From positions 1,154,224 to 1,218,223 of the forward strand of contig NZ_JADOBQ010000001.1 of assembly GCF_015644665.1 (NCBI RefSeq): a stretch of DNA of 64,000 nucleotides. The letters are read 5' to 3'. The stretch comes from Roseobacter sp. MH60115. Its GTDB lineage: Bacteria > Pseudomonadota > Alphaproteobacteria > Rhodobacterales > Rhodobacteraceae. This document shows positions 1-8,857 of this stretch, in pieces (within the stretch, counting starts at the first letter, position 1; every line of letters begins with the position of its first letter). The position numbers were made by a program, and so were the translations under genes. The notes beneath the pieces are model-generated. The model was not told where the DNA came from. It was given only the letters and a program-made list of their open reading frames with translations, and searched no databases.

Positions 1-74
1 TCGGTGATCTGGGGTATGCGCCATCGGAGGTCGAAGACCTTCAGGCGCAGGGTGTTATCGGCTTCGGCAAATGA
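1..74 (+). CDS. CaiB/BaiF-type CoA-transferase, 3' end only
   Basis: The third forward frame is open from the window edge to TGA at 72-74 and encodes about 23 residues ending in a leucine/glycine-rich tail (LGYAPSEVEDLQAQGVIGFG). This matches the C-terminal signature of class III CoA-transferases of the CaiB/BaiF family, which usually end with a helix of the form LGxSxEEIxxLxxxGVI. These enzymes move CoA between acyl-CoA thioesters and free acids. Only the tail is visible, so substrate and gene name cannot be judged. The call rests on a short motif and is tentative. Confidence 0.5.
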   Translation, partial: GDLGYAPSEVEDLQAQGVIGFGK

Positions 75-460
75 TCGAAAATCCTTTGCGATGATGCTGT
101 GGAACGGACCAAGCCGCATTGATCCGCTGCCGCGAAGACGGTGGGTGTGGGTCAAACCACAAGCGCAATCGGGCGACCATGGACCCTCATGCAGCAATGA
201 TCTGGAAAATCTTCCTCACCTCGTTCGGCTGCATTGCAGCATCGGTTCAGCGGAGCGTTATCGGCTTTCAACCGGCGGATACGGCAAGAGTTTGCTTGGC
301 GGGCATTTCTGCGGCGAAGCTGATGATCGTTGAACGGCCAATCTGACCTATGCAAAAGCTGAGACGAGCTGAAGCCTCATCGGGTTCGCATCTGACCAAA
401 CGCCAGCAGGTCAAACATTTCTGCGTTTGGTTCACGATGGCCGATATTGGTCGTGAGGGG
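75..460. other. Gap without a recognisable gene
   Basis: About 390 bases between the CoA-transferase tail and the reverse-strand AraC gene. Short overlapping frames exist on both strands, but none has a convincing start or a recognisable protein pattern. It may hold the 3' ends and terminators of both flanking genes or decayed coding DNA. I see no clear hairpin with a T-tract. Confidence 0.4.
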
Positions 461-1375
461 TTACCACTTCACTTCCTGAGGTTCGGTTGCCAGAAGCGAA
501 CCTGTCAGTGCCTCAATGTCTTTCATCGGGGGCTGCCCGAACTGCCTGCGGTACTCGCGGCTGAACTGTGAGGGGCTTTCGTAGCCGACAGAGAACGCAG
601 CCTGCGCGGCAGATCTGGCCTCAAAAAGCATCAGTCGCCGCGCCTCCTGCAGGCGCAATCGTTTGTGATACTGCAAGGGCGACATCAAGGTCGCAGACTT
701 GAAGTGATGATGCAGCGCGGATGGCTGCAGGTGCGCTTCTTCGGCAAGACGGGCCAGCTCAAATGGCGCGCGGTAGTTTTTCTTGATCAGAGCGATGGCC
801 CGCGCGATCTGCCGCCCCTGTCCCGGACCGTAGACGCTGCGCAGGACGGCCTGCCCACCAGGTGCCCGTATGATCCGGTAGAGGAGTTCACGCTCATAAA
901 GCTGTGCCAAGGCCGGTATGTCGTCGGGCGTGTCCAACAATTGCACAAGACGCGTCGCCGCATCCACGATGTCCGGTGTCGTCTCTCCCAGAAAGAGGCC
1001 CGGACCCCTGGCGGGGGGCGCCTGCTCCCACGGTATGGTTGCGGCCAGATCGGACAGAACTGCGGCATCGATCCCGAACCGGATGCAGAGATAGGGCGCC
1101 GCCCGATCGGCGGTCGTGATCTGACCAATGATCGGCAGATCGAATGAGACAACGAGGTATTTGGCGGCATCGTACTCATAGATGTGATCCGCGACCATGA
1201 CCCGCTTTGCCCCCTGCACCACGATGCAGAGCGCAGGCTCGTGAACGGCGTGCAGATCCTGTGTGGGTCGCGCGCTGCGGATCAGGTCCAGCCGGGGAAC
1301 GGCTGTTGCGTGAATGCCGTCCCTGTCTGCACATCGGGCAACCAACGTCGCAAGGCGATCAACTGAGCTGTTCAT
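461..1375 (-). CDS. AraC-family transcriptional regulator (AraC_N type)
   Basis: A 304-aa regulator. The first roughly 170 residues resemble the cupin-like AraC N-terminal domain (Pfam AraC_N) found in YqhC-type regulators, including the segment HEPALCIVVQGAKRVMV. Residues from about 193 to 290 form two helix-turn-helix motifs, with the AraC signature in the second (FSVGYESPSQFSREYRRQFG). It is divergent from the SDR gene starting at 1576, with about 200 bases between them. In this family that arrangement usually means it controls the neighbouring oxidoreductase in response to an aldehyde or other reactive small molecule. The effector cannot be read from the sequence. Confidence 0.9.
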   Translation of the reverse strand: MNSSVDRLATLVARCADRDGIHATAVPRLDLIRSARPTQDLHAVHEPALCIVVQGAKRVMVADHIYEYDAAKYLVVSFDLPIIGQITTADRAAPYLCIRFGIDAAVLSDLAATIPWEQAPPARGPGLFLGETTPDIVDAATRLVQLLDTPDDIPALAQLYERELLYRIIRAPGGQAVLRSVYGPGQGRQIARAIALIKKNYRAPFELARLAEEAHLQPSALHHHFKSATLMSPLQYHKRLRLQEARRLMLFEARSAAQAAFSVGYESPSQFSREYRRQFGQPPMKDIEALTGSLLATEPQEVKW

Positions 1376-1575
1376 CCGTTTTCCCCTTATCCCTGCGCAG
1401 AGCCAGGGCCTTTCGGTGCAACATCATCTAGGGGCAGATCAACGGTTTTCCCACCGACGCGGAGAATTGGGCAATCATCCCGTGAGATCGTTCTACCGCT
1501 GGGCGCAGCGGCCTGCACAGATCTGCTGCAGAAGGCGCCCCCGGCTAAGGGGGTGCCAGATGCCAGGAGGTTGAT

Positions 1576-2430
1576 ATGGCGAAGGATAGAAAAGTGTGGT
1601 TCATCACCGGCGCGTCGCGCGGTATTGGACTGGATATCGCAAAGGCCGCGCTGAGCGCCGGTGACCGGGTTGTGGCGACAGGGCGTGACGCGGGCGCAGT
1701 CAAAACAGCCTTGCCGGACACGGATGATGCCATCGCGCTGCAACTGGATGTGACCGATCCCAAGCAAGCCACGACAGCGGTTGCAGAGGCTATGGAGCAG
1801 TTTGGGCGGATCGATGTCCTGGTCAACAATGCCGGATATGGCCAGCTCGGTGTGTTCGAGGAGATCGGGCACGACGCCATTCTTCGGCAGTTTGACACCA
1901 ATCTGCACGGCACCTTGCACGTCACCCGCGCCGTGCTGCCAGTGATGCGCCGCAACACATCGGGTCATATCTTCAACCTCTCGTCCATTGGCGGTGCACT
2001 GGGGTTCGACATCGCGTCGATCTACTGCGCGACCAAGTTCGCGGTGGAGGGCTTTTCGGAATGCCTCGCACTTGAGGTGAAGCCGTTCAATATCGGTGTG
2101 ACCATCGTGCAGCCGGGCTTCTTCCGTACTGATTTTCTTGATGAGAGATCAATCCGGTTTTCGGAGAGGGCGATCAGCGATTATGCCGACTACGCCCAAG
2201 CGACGCAGGGGTTCTATACCTCGCAGAACCATGCCCAGGCGGGAGATCCGGCAAAGCTTGGCGCCGCGCTTGTGCGGCTTTCCCGCGAAAAGACGCCGCC
2301 GCTCCGCTACGCTGCGGGGTCAGATGCTCACGAATATCTGAGCGGGGCCTATGAAGCACGCATGGCCGAGCTGTCAGACTGGCAAAAGCTGTCCAAGTCG
2401 ACGGATGGCGCGGCCGTGTCCGCCGCCTGA
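1576..2430 (+). CDS. SDR family NAD(P)-dependent oxidoreductase
   Basis: A 284-aa classical short-chain dehydrogenase/reductase. The cofactor motif TGASRGIG is at residues 11-18, NNAG at 84-87, and the catalytic residues are about Ser137, Tyr150 and Lys154 (YCATK). It is soluble, with no signal peptide. It is somewhat longer than the minimal 250-aa SDR, as is common for the 'oxidoreductase, SDR family' group acting on ketones or aldehydes. It is divergent from an AraC regulator and followed by three small exported proteins, suggesting one inducible group. Substrate unknown. A purine-rich site (caggagg) precedes the ATG. Confidence 0.93.
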   Translation: MAKDRKVWFITGASRGIGLDIAKAALSAGDRVVATGRDAGAVKTALPDTDDAIALQLDVTDPKQATTAVAEAMEQFGRIDVLVNNAGYGQLGVFEEIGHDAILRQFDTNLHGTLHVTRAVLPVMRRNTSGHIFNLSSIGGALGFDIASIYCATKFAVEGFSECLALEVKPFNIGVTIVQPGFFRTDFLDERSIRFSERAISDYADYAQATQGFYTSQNHAQAGDPAKLGAALVRLSREKTPPLRYAAGSDAHEYLSGAYEARMAELSDWQKLSKSTDGAAVSAA

Positions 2431-2504
2431 TCGCCGAAGTCTCAACATTCAAAATGCCCACTGACCGGGCAGAATCCTCTCACCGCACTCAAGAAGGACG
2501 GACC

Positions 2505-3002
2505 ATGACCATTCAGAACACCACGTTTTCGGCTGTCGCCCTGACGATTGGACTGACCATATCACCCGCGACTGCACAGACTGACGAAGGACGCACAATG
2601 CCCGACACGACGCAAGAACGTCTTCAGCAGGGGGCCGATGTCATTCTGAAACTGAACAACGGCGTGCCCCAGACAACGCTGGAAAACATGCGGCAGGAGT
2701 TCCCTTTCCTCGCAGACGCGACCCAGGCCTACGCGCTTGGTGATGTCTGGACGCGGCCCGGTCTCGATGATCGCACGCGCCAGCTCGCAGCTGTCGCCGC
2801 CTTTGCCGCCATGGGGGAACGCGGCCTGATGAAGATCCATGCGGGCTATGCGCTCAACGTCGGCGTCACGGAAGATGAGTTGAAGGAAATCGTCTACATG
2901 ATCACCGTGCCCGCAGGCTTTCCGAAGGCAATTCTGGCCTCGCAAACCATGGCGGACCTCTTCGAAGAGCGACGCGCGGCTGGCGGCGGAGCGGAGCAGT
3001 GA
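2505..3002 (+). CDS. Exported carboxymuconolactone-decarboxylase-like protein
   Basis: A 165-aa protein using the ATG preceded by aagaaggacgg; an upstream in-frame ATG at 2454 lacks such a site. Residues 1 to about 25 form a Sec-type signal peptide ending in ATAQ. The mature part has the CMD-fold pattern (DDRTRQLAAVAAFAAMGE, then HAGYALNVGVTEDELKE), with the conserved His but no AhpD-type CxxC, so a peroxidase role is unlikely. CMD proteins with signal peptides often lie beside SDRs and cupins in Proteobacteria. The stop overlaps the proposed GTG start of the next gene. Enzymatic role unproven. Confidence 0.85.
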   Translation: MTIQNTTFSAVALTIGLTISPATAQTDEGRTMPDTTQERLQQGADVILKLNNGVPQTTLENMRQEFPFLADATQAYALGDVWTRPGLDDRTRQLAAVAAFAAMGERGLMKIHAGYALNVGVTEDELKEIVYMITVPAGFPKAILASQTMADLFEERRAAGGGAEQ

Positions 3003-3373
3003 GGAGGTCGGAGCGTGGGCTGCAAACACGCATTCTCGCAACCCTGGCTGTCGCCATGACCGGATCCGTCGCGCAGGGACAATTCGTCACCACCGATTTC
3101 CCGCAATCTCCCCGACCGGAGGCCGCGACGGAGCCGCAGACCCACGGGTTTGTCGGCATGTGGGTGACGGAAGACGGACATATCTGCCACAGTCTTTTGC
3201 CGAACGGACGCTACGACGAAGCGCGCGGCAGCCGGGAAAGTGCCTATCAGGGCCGGTATCATGTCACCGGCGATATCATCCAATACTGGGATGACACCGG
3301 GTTCTACGCGGATGGGCAATTCCGCGACGGGGCCCTCTATCACGGTGGCTACATCTTCTACCGCCGGGAGTGA
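2999..3373 (+). CDS. Atu4866-like secreted protein
   Basis: A 124-aa protein beginning at a GTG that overlaps the stop of the upstream gene, so the two are probably translationally coupled. It has a basic N-terminus and hydrophobic stretch ending near AQGQ, consistent with a signal peptide. The body (GMWVTEDGHICHSLLPNGRY, later DDTGFYADGQFRDGALYHGG) closely follows the small Agrobacterium Atu4866 domain, a beta-rich fold of unknown function often found next to SDR and CMD genes. The start is uncertain because a strong purine run (gaggagg) lies just inside the frame. Confidence 0.8.
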   Translation: MRRSERGLQTRILATLAVAMTGSVAQGQFVTTDFPQSPRPEAATEPQTHGFVGMWVTEDGHICHSLLPNGRYDEARGSRESAYQGRYHVTGDIIQYWDDTGFYADGQFRDGALYHGGYIFYRRE

Positions 3374-3422
3374 TGGGGCGTCCCAGCCAAGACATGTCTT
3401 GAAGCCACCTAAGGAGCCGACC

Positions 3423-3950
3423 ATGTCTTTGAAGAATTTCCGATCTATCGCGCTGATCTTAGGTCTTTCTGTCTGCCTGCCAGCGCTGAGCAATCGTCCG
3501 GCCAACGCCGCAGACCGGTTGGTCGAAGAGACCAATCGCCAGATCGTCCGTGACGCCTTCGAGGGCTGGGAAGCAGGGACATTCAATATCTTCGACTTAC
3601 TTGATGCGGATGTCGTCTGGACCATCATGGGCTTTGATCCGGTCGTCTCTGGCACGTATCGCGGCAAGGAAGATCTCCTGTCGCGGACGGTGGCGCCATT
3701 CAACGCACGCATGAGCGAAGGGCTCAGTCCGACGGTGCACGAGGTCTGGGCGGATGGCGACGATGTTCTGGTGCGTTTCGATGGCCAAGGCAGAACGGCA
3801 GCCGGTGACATCTACAGAAACCACTATCTTTGGATATTCACGATGCAGGAGGGTGCCGTCACAGAGGTGACCGCGTTCCTCGATATGGCAGCCTTTGCAG
3901 CGCTCCTCGCGCGCGATCCGGCAAGTGCTGTAGATGAAAGGACCGATTGA
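3423..3950 (+). CDS. Exported SnoaL/NTF2-like protein
   Basis: A 175-aa protein starting at the ATG preceded by aaggag. A Sec signal peptide occupies about residues 1-30 (hydrophobic ALILGLSVCLPAL, cleavage near ANAA). The mature part has the SnoaL/NTF2 layout: an N-terminal helix (RQIVRDAFEGWEAG), then DLLDADVVWTIMG, and antiparallel strands ending in a polar-aromatic segment (NHYLWIFTMQEGAVTEV). This fold is used by ketosteroid-isomerase-like and limonene-epoxide-hydrolase-like enzymes and by non-catalytic binding proteins. It is the last gene of the SDR/CMD/Atu4866 group. Activity not assignable. Confidence 0.85.
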   Translation: MSLKNFRSIALILGLSVCLPALSNRPANAADRLVEETNRQIVRDAFEGWEAGTFNIFDLLDADVVWTIMGFDPVVSGTYRGKEDLLSRTVAPFNARMSEGLSPTVHEVWADGDDVLVRFDGQGRTAAGDIYRNHYLWIFTMQEGAVTEVTAFLDMAAFAALLARDPASAVDERTD

Positions 3951-4117
3951 ACGCACTTTCGGTCTCTGGCCTCGCGCGCCTTATGCGAGATTGCGCCCTT
4001 CCCATCATAGAGGCAGAGGAACCATGATCGGCATCCGCGTTATGGCTTCGCCGCCGCCTACAACCGCCAAATGGCGTAAAACGCCCAGGGGTCTCGCGCA
4101 GAGTGATCGCGATACCG

Positions 4118-4582
4118 TCAGGAGCCGCCTTGGGGCGCACCACGTGAGGCCGTGTCGCAATTCGCCATGTCATTTCTCCACCCCTCCGCGAGCTGCGCGA
4201 CGGTGATCCCGTGTAACGACATCTCGAACTGCCGTCTTGCGGCGGCCAAAGCCGCATTGGTCGCGGCATAGGCTGATTTCGCGAGCAGACAGGTTGGGTC
4301 GTCCGCATCGTTGCCAATGGCAAAAAGCTGCGGGGAGCCCAAAGCCTCGTAGATCACCAGAAGCGTGATCTGGTCCAGCGGCTTTGCCAGGGACCACCCC
4401 CCGCCATGGCCCTTGGTCGACGCAACGATCCCCGCATCCCGCAAACCCGACATGGTTCGCCGTACCACCGCGGCGTTTGTCTGCAGCATCTGCGCGATCT
4501 GCGCGGAGGTGGCAGGCGCGTCCATCCCGTCCAGATGGAGCAGGGCATGAAGCACACGGGAAAGTCGATTGTCCTGTCGCAT
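4118..4582 (-). CDS. Rrf2-family transcriptional regulator
   Basis: A 154-aa winged-helix protein of the Rrf2 type: N-terminal helix LSRVLHALLHLDGM, recognition region QMLQTNAAVVRRTMSGLRDAG, and wing STKGHGGGWSLAKPLDQITL. Only Cys98 and Cys143 are present, so it lacks the three-cysteine cluster ligand set of IscR/NsrR. It probably belongs to the non-Fe-S branch, typified by YwnA-like regulators, that responds to small molecules or oxidation. It is divergent from the MFS exporter at 4663 with an 80-base gap, so it likely represses that exporter and itself. Confidence 0.9.
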   Translation of the reverse strand: MRQDNRLSRVLHALLHLDGMDAPATSAQIAQMLQTNAAVVRRTMSGLRDAGIVASTKGHGGGWSLAKPLDQITLLVIYEALGSPQLFAIGNDADDPTCLLAKSAYAATNAALAAARRQFEMSLHGITVAQLAEGWRNDMANCDTASRGAPQGGS

Positions 4583-4626
4583 GAGGTTTTCTATCAGCCT
4601 CTCGCAACATTTGAAAGCACAAGAGA

Positions 4627-4662
4627 TTGACTCTCACTCTCTCATGATACATACGAAGTTAC
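4627..4662 (+). promoter_or_regulatory. Possible promoter of the MFS gene
   Basis: TTGACT at 4627-4632 resembles a -35 box, and TACATA at 4648-4653 could serve as a -10 box with a short 15-base spacing. Transcription would then start almost at the ATG at 4663. No Shine-Dalgarno sequence is visible before that ATG, so the mRNA may be nearly leaderless. The match is weak and the call is tentative. Confidence 0.25.
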
Positions 4663-6126
4663 ATGAATGTTGCATCCAAATCTGATCACAACCCCGACCG
4701 TGCCGCCGCAAACCGGTGGGCAGCGCTCTCCGTTCTGTTCATCGCCAACTTCATGAACCTGATCGACGTCAGCATCGTGAACGTGGCCTTGCCGCAGATA
4801 CAGGCGGACACGCGCGCAACTCCGACGCAACTCGAATGGATCGCTGCAATCTATGTGTTGGCCCTCGCGGTCGGCCTCCTGCCGTGCGGGCGCTTCGGCG
4901 ATGTCTTCGGACGGCGGCGGATGTTCGTCTGGGGGTTGATGGGGTTCACCCTGTCCTCCGCCATCTGCGGTCTCGCGCCGGATGTCTTCAGCCTGATCGT
5001 GGCCCGCGCGCTGAAAGGCATCGCAGCGGCGATGATGGTCCCTCAGGTTCTCGCCATCGCGCATGTGATCTTTCCGCCTGAGGAAAGATCCCGCGTTTTT
5101 GGCATGTTCGGAACGGTGTCCAGTCTGGCGGTCGTGGCTGGTCCCATCATCGGCGGTGCGCTGATCTCTGCGGATATTGGCGGTCTAGGCTGGCGCCTGG
5201 CCTTCCTGGTCAACATCCCACTTGGTCTCGCCGCGCTGATCGGCACGCGCTTGTTTGTCCCGGAACTGGATACGGACACCCGTACGCGCCCCGACTGGAT
5301 CGGGACGGCATTGTTCAGCATCGCCGCCGTCTTGCTTGTTCTGCCGCTGATCGAAGGTCGCGCCCTTGGATGGCCGTGGTGGTGCTTTGCCGCGATTGCC
5401 GCGTCGGGTCCGGTGGCGTTTGGCTTCATTGTGTATGAGCGGAGACGCAGCGCGGCGGGCCAGCCGGCGCTGATGCCACCCGGTCTTCTGGCAAACGGGC
5501 CTTACCTGCGACGGCTCGGGCTGGTGGCGCTGTTCTTCAGCGGCATCCCCGGTCTCTTCCTCGTCCTCGCGGTCTTTCTGCAATCGGGCTTTGGTCTGAC
5601 GGCGCTGCAAAGCGGCCTCGTGACCACTCCCTTCCCGGTGGGGGTCATGCTGGCCTCGATGACAACAGAGCGGTTTGGAAATCACTATCTGTCGCTGCGC
5701 ATCGCAACAGGGGCGGCGCTGCTTGTGATCGGCATGATCTGGCTGCGGAGCGTCATTCTATCCACGGGCGCAGAGCTGAATCCTTATGCGTTCACACCGC
5801 CGCTGCTGATCTGTGGCTTTGGCATTGGCACGGCAATCATGTCTCTCTTCCAGGTGACCATGTCGAGCGTTGAGACACAGGATGCCGGTGCAGGCTCCGG
5901 GGCCATGCAAGCCTTTCAACAGATCGGTGCGGCGCTTGGTATTGCCATTGCCGGCACCATCTTCTTCGGGTCGCTCGGTGAAGGCGGAATGGAGATAGAG
6001 GCGGACATCGCACCGCGTTTCGTGCACGCCGCGGCGACCGCAACGCATTATTCGATCGCCGTATTTGCAACGCTCGCAGTATTGGTCGGCGTTTCAGCAT
6101 TGAGCGCAGGAAAGGATACAAAGTGA
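4663..6126 (+). CDS. MFS drug exporter, DHA2 (14-TMS) family
   Basis: A 487-aa polytopic inner-membrane protein with about 14 hydrophobic segments. The family motifs are visible: NLIDVSIVNVALPQI in TMS1 and GRFGDVFGRRRMFVWG (motif A) in the loop after TMS2. The C-terminal half contains SSVETQDAGAGSGAMQAFQQIG, typical of QacA/EmrB-like proton-coupled multidrug exporters. It is divergent from an Rrf2 regulator and its stop overlaps the GTG of a methyltransferase gene. The unit may therefore export or modify a toxic compound sensed by the regulator. Substrate unknown. Confidence 0.93.
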   Translation: MNVASKSDHNPDRAAANRWAALSVLFIANFMNLIDVSIVNVALPQIQADTRATPTQLEWIAAIYVLALAVGLLPCGRFGDVFGRRRMFVWGLMGFTLSSAICGLAPDVFSLIVARALKGIAAAMMVPQVLAIAHVIFPPEERSRVFGMFGTVSSLAVVAGPIIGGALISADIGGLGWRLAFLVNIPLGLAALIGTRLFVPELDTDTRTRPDWIGTALFSIAAVLLVLPLIEGRALGWPWWCFAAIAASGPVAFGFIVYERRRSAAGQPALMPPGLLANGPYLRRLGLVALFFSGIPGLFLVLAVFLQSGFGLTALQSGLVTTPFPVGVMLASMTTERFGNHYLSLRIATGAALLVIGMIWLRSVILSTGAELNPYAFTPPLLICGFGIGTAIMSLFQVTMSSVETQDAGAGSGAMQAFQQIGAALGIAIAGTIFFGSLGEGGMEIEADIAPRFVHAAATATHYSIAVFATLAVLVGVSALSAGKDTK

Positions 6127-6773
6127 CAATCCCCGAAGCCCATGAAAACCCCACCGCCTTCTGGGAAGGCCACTATGCGCGGATGACCAATCCCTCCGGC
6201 GGGCGTCCATCTGCCATCCTCGTGCGCTTCACGGAGGGCCGCACACCCGGTCGTGCGCTCGATCTTGGCTGCGCGCGGGGTGACGATGCGATCTGGCTTG
6301 CGAAACAGGGTTGGACCAGCACAGGTGTTGATGTCGCGGGGTCGGCGCTGGACGCAGCGCGGCGCGCGGCAGAAAACGCCGGCGTCGCAGGTAAAACCCG
6401 ATTTGAGCAGCGCGATCTCGGCGTATCAATCCCGGACGGTAAATTCGATCTGGTGACGGCCATGTTCCTGCACTCACCAGGCCGGTTTGACCGGGTGTCG
6501 GTACTGCAACGCGCCGCAAATTCAGTGGCGGCGGGTGGTTTGCTGCTGATTGGCGCGCATGGGTCCCGTGCCCCCTGGTCATGGGCGGGTCCGGATACGA
6601 TCTATCCAACCGCCGAGGACGAGTTGACCGATCTCGATTTGAATCCGTCTGAATGGGATCGGGTCTTTGTCGGCCCCCTGGAGCGGACTGCAAACGGACC
6701 AGATGGGCAGGTGGCCGTGGTCATCGATACCGTGATCGCGGTGGAGCGTCGGATGAGCGGGTCCAGGATTTGA
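6123..6773 (+). CDS. Class I SAM-dependent methyltransferase
   Basis: A 216-aa soluble protein starting with GTG that overlaps the stop codon of the exporter (GTGA), so it is translationally coupled to it. Motif I for S-adenosylmethionine binding is at residues 46-55 (LDLGCARGDD), followed by an acidic residue at the end of strand 2 (GVDV) and the motif IV region FDLVTAMFLHSP. The pattern is that of small-molecule methyltransferases related to tellurite/thiopurine methyltransferases. Methylation of the exporter's substrate is a plausible but unproven role. Confidence 0.88.
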   Translation: MTIPEAHENPTAFWEGHYARMTNPSGGRPSAILVRFTEGRTPGRALDLGCARGDDAIWLAKQGWTSTGVDVAGSALDAARRAAENAGVAGKTRFEQRDLGVSIPDGKFDLVTAMFLHSPGRFDRVSVLQRAANSVAAGGLLLIGAHGSRAPWSWAGPDTIYPTAEDELTDLDLNPSEWDRVFVGPLERTANGPDGQVAVVIDTVIAVERRMSGSRI

Positions 6774-6935
6774 TGAGTAGGAGGTCCGGCTTGTTCCGAA
6801 TTGGGTCGGTTGAAACTGTCCGCTCTCGCCCTCGCGGCGAATGTCTCCCGTTGCGGACCGCACCGCAGCGTCGAGATCAAAGGGCCAATGTCCGCCAAGA
6901 GCCAATCTTCGCCGAGGCGGAAGCTCAGCCCAGTT

Positions 6936-7628
6936 TCAGCCGTGATCGGGCGAGATACGCTCCATCACACTGTCGAATCGGGCCAAGCTGATGGAGGCTC
7001 TGTTTCCCGCATAGTCATGATAATGGGATTTGCCTGAAGAGTTGGGCAGTCCTGCCCAGATCTTTGCAAGGTTGTTCATGAAGGACTGGCGATCCAAGGT
7101 GCCTGCGCGAAAATGGTGGAGTCCAGCTTCGGCAAGCAGAATATTGGCAAGCCTATCCTGCACGGATGGGCTGAAGCGTTGGCTGGGCTTCAGACCTGCT
7201 TTGATCACCAAACGGCGCAGGGTGTCGGGTATGAACTGATAGCGTCCAATCGCATGGGGTTGTCCCGGTGTCCGGTCTATCCAGGCGAATATCTCTTCCA
7301 ACGTCATGTGCGATGGCTTGTTTTTTGGCCTGATCAGCGCGCCATTTTGAATGGCATCATAGCCGTCAGCACGCGATTCTGCCTCTTGGATAAGATCACG
7401 GATCATTTCCACATCACGCCCGTGCAATCCCAATACGGGTTCGTTTGAAAAAATTGGCGCTACAGCAGGTCTATCAGCAAATAAGCCTCGCTCTCTGCCT
7501 ACGAAGAGGCCGGAGATACTGGCGTTGTCGGTGCTGTTCGTCGCCAGAAACAAGCTTCCCGGGGTTGGCTCGGCTTGCGCGACAACCGCTGACGTCATCA
7601 ACACAGCCATATAAAGTCTAAAAGTCAT
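6936..7628 (-). CDS. Exported phage-lambda-lysozyme-like muramidase
   Basis: A 230-aa protein with a signal peptide (about residues 1-19, ending VAQAE). The second half matches the lambda R endolysin / bacterial muramidase group: Glu84 in the EAESRADGYDAIQNG region is placed like the catalytic Glu, then AIGRYQFIPDTLRR, SPSVQDRLANILLAEAG and NLAKIWAGLPN correspond to conserved blocks of that family. The fold cleaves the glycan strand of peptidoglycan, so a periplasmic role is expected. No phage neighbours are present, so it is probably a domesticated or cell-wall enzyme. Confidence 0.82.
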   Translation of the reverse strand: MTFRLYMAVLMTSAVVAQAEPTPGSLFLATNSTDNASISGLFVGRERGLFADRPAVAPIFSNEPVLGLHGRDVEMIRDLIQEAESRADGYDAIQNGALIRPKNKPSHMTLEEIFAWIDRTPGQPHAIGRYQFIPDTLRRLVIKAGLKPSQRFSPSVQDRLANILLAEAGLHHFRAGTLDRQSFMNNLAKIWAGLPNSSGKSHYHDYAGNRASISLARFDSVMERISPDHG

Positions 7629-7973
7629 CCGCGTTCCAAAAAATCATGATTAACAGCGACTATGCATCAAACAAGTTGCGATCCTGTTAGCTTCGGCTTT
7701 GAGGCTGTGAGCGGCTTGCCGAACGCCGCATGGAAGGCTGATGCGGCGCACGGCATGAATGTCAGCACCGGCTTTTCGGACAGTGGCTCACACCAAACCT
7801 GTGAATGGGCCGTGTAGAGAAACATATTTACAAAGACCCCAATGACTTACGTGATTTTGCCTTGATCAAGACAGTTGAGGGTTCAGATCAGCGTCCACAG
7901 CAATCGTTTTCGCGTCGCGTTGCTTTTTGATCGGGTGATCGGCGCAGCGGCGCCCGTTGGAAAGATTGAAATA
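7629..7973. other. Intergenic stretch without a recognised gene
   Basis: About 345 bases upstream of the muramidase gene and downstream of the cysteine hydrolase. The part next to 7629 must hold the muramidase promoter. Short frames exist but none is convincing. The base composition is mixed and slightly AT-richer near 7825-7870. Confidence 0.4.
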
Positions 7974-7997
7974 CCTACCCCGCCGATGCGGGATAGG
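7974..7997 (-). terminator. Hairpin terminator after the cysteine hydrolase
   Basis: Arms cctaccccgc (7974-7983) and gcgggatagg (7988-7997) pair over 10 bases with one mismatch and a 4-base loop. It lies 20 bases past the stop of the reverse-strand hydrolase gene. On that strand it is followed by tatttc rather than a long T-run, so it is a moderate candidate. Confidence 0.5.
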
Positions 7998-8017
7998 TTT
8001 CCCATGCTGGGTAGAAT

Positions 8018-8857
8018 TTAAGACGCTGCCTTGATCTTTGCGACGGCCTCTTCCGTGCTCCACACGGCGTTTGCCATATAGCGGAAGTTGATCAGAGCGG
8101 CGAGATATCCGTCGCCCTCGGGCAGCATGGCCGCAGCGGTGGCGTCCCGCACGACGGCAACTTCGAACCCGTCTTCGAGCAGTTCACGCATATGGCTCTC
8201 AGTGCAGAGGTTGGCCGACATACCCGCCAGGATGACCTGATCGACACCTTGTTTACGGAGCTGCAGGGACAGGTCGTTGGTGTCGTTGCCATAGACCTTG
8301 TGCGGCGATGTCACGATGGTTTTGCCGTCTTCGATGTATTTCTTGTATTGCGGCATCCAATCCGCGCCAGATCCGTCAAAGCCGTCGAGGTTCAACGGGC
8401 CCTTGCGGTCGAACATGCCGATCTTGTGCATCAGTTTTTCCAGTGCGCCCTCGAACTTCCAACCGTGATCGGTTGGGTAGTAGTAGTGCGGGGAGACGGC
8501 TGTCGTGATATCGGCACCCTTGGCTGCTTTGAACAGAGCTTCGATGTTGTCGACAGTATTGTGCTCCATCACGCTGGCCCCGATGACACCCCAGGTCACG
8601 CCCTCGGGGTGCAGGAAATCCACCTGCGGGTCCGTCACAACCAGAGCGGCGCGCGACAGATCAAGCTCCATGTCGGACGGTGGCAACGCAGGCTCTGCCG
8701 GTGCCGCGTAAGGGTTGGCCTGCTGCGCAGTGGCGGCTGTTGTGCCGACCGCGACGGAGGCCGCCGCCGCTGTGGCCGCGACACCGCCGCGTAGCGCGGC
8801 GCGACGCGTGAGGGTTTGGCGATTGTGGTGGTGATCGTGATCATCGCAGTTGCACAT
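8018..8857 (-). CDS. Tat-exported isochorismatase-family cysteine hydrolase
   Basis: A 279-aa protein starting at the ATG preceded by agaagga; a longer frame to 8941 lacks such a site. Residues 1-12 are an unusual Cys/His/Asp cluster (MCNCDDHDHHH), followed by a twin-arginine signal (TLTRRAALRG, Arg18-Arg19) and an Ala-rich hydrophobic stretch. The mature part is isochorismatase-like with a likely triad of Asp76 (TDPQVDF), Lys187 (HKVYG) and Cys218 (SANLCTESH). The family includes nicotinamidases and N-carbamoyl amide hydrolases. It is divergent from the AraC gene at 8986, the likely regulator. Substrate not assigned. Confidence 0.88.
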   Translation of the reverse strand: MCNCDDHDHHHNRQTLTRRAALRGGVAATAAAASVAVGTTAATAQQANPYAAPAEPALPPSDMELDLSRAALVVTDPQVDFLHPEGVTWGVIGASVMEHNTVDNIEALFKAAKGADITTAVSPHYYYPTDHGWKFEGALEKLMHKIGMFDRKGPLNLDGFDGSGADWMPQYKKYIEDGKTIVTSPHKVYGNDTNDLSLQLRKQGVDQVILAGMSANLCTESHMRELLEDGFEVAVVRDATAAAMLPEGDGYLAALINFRYMANAVWSTEEAVAKIKAAS

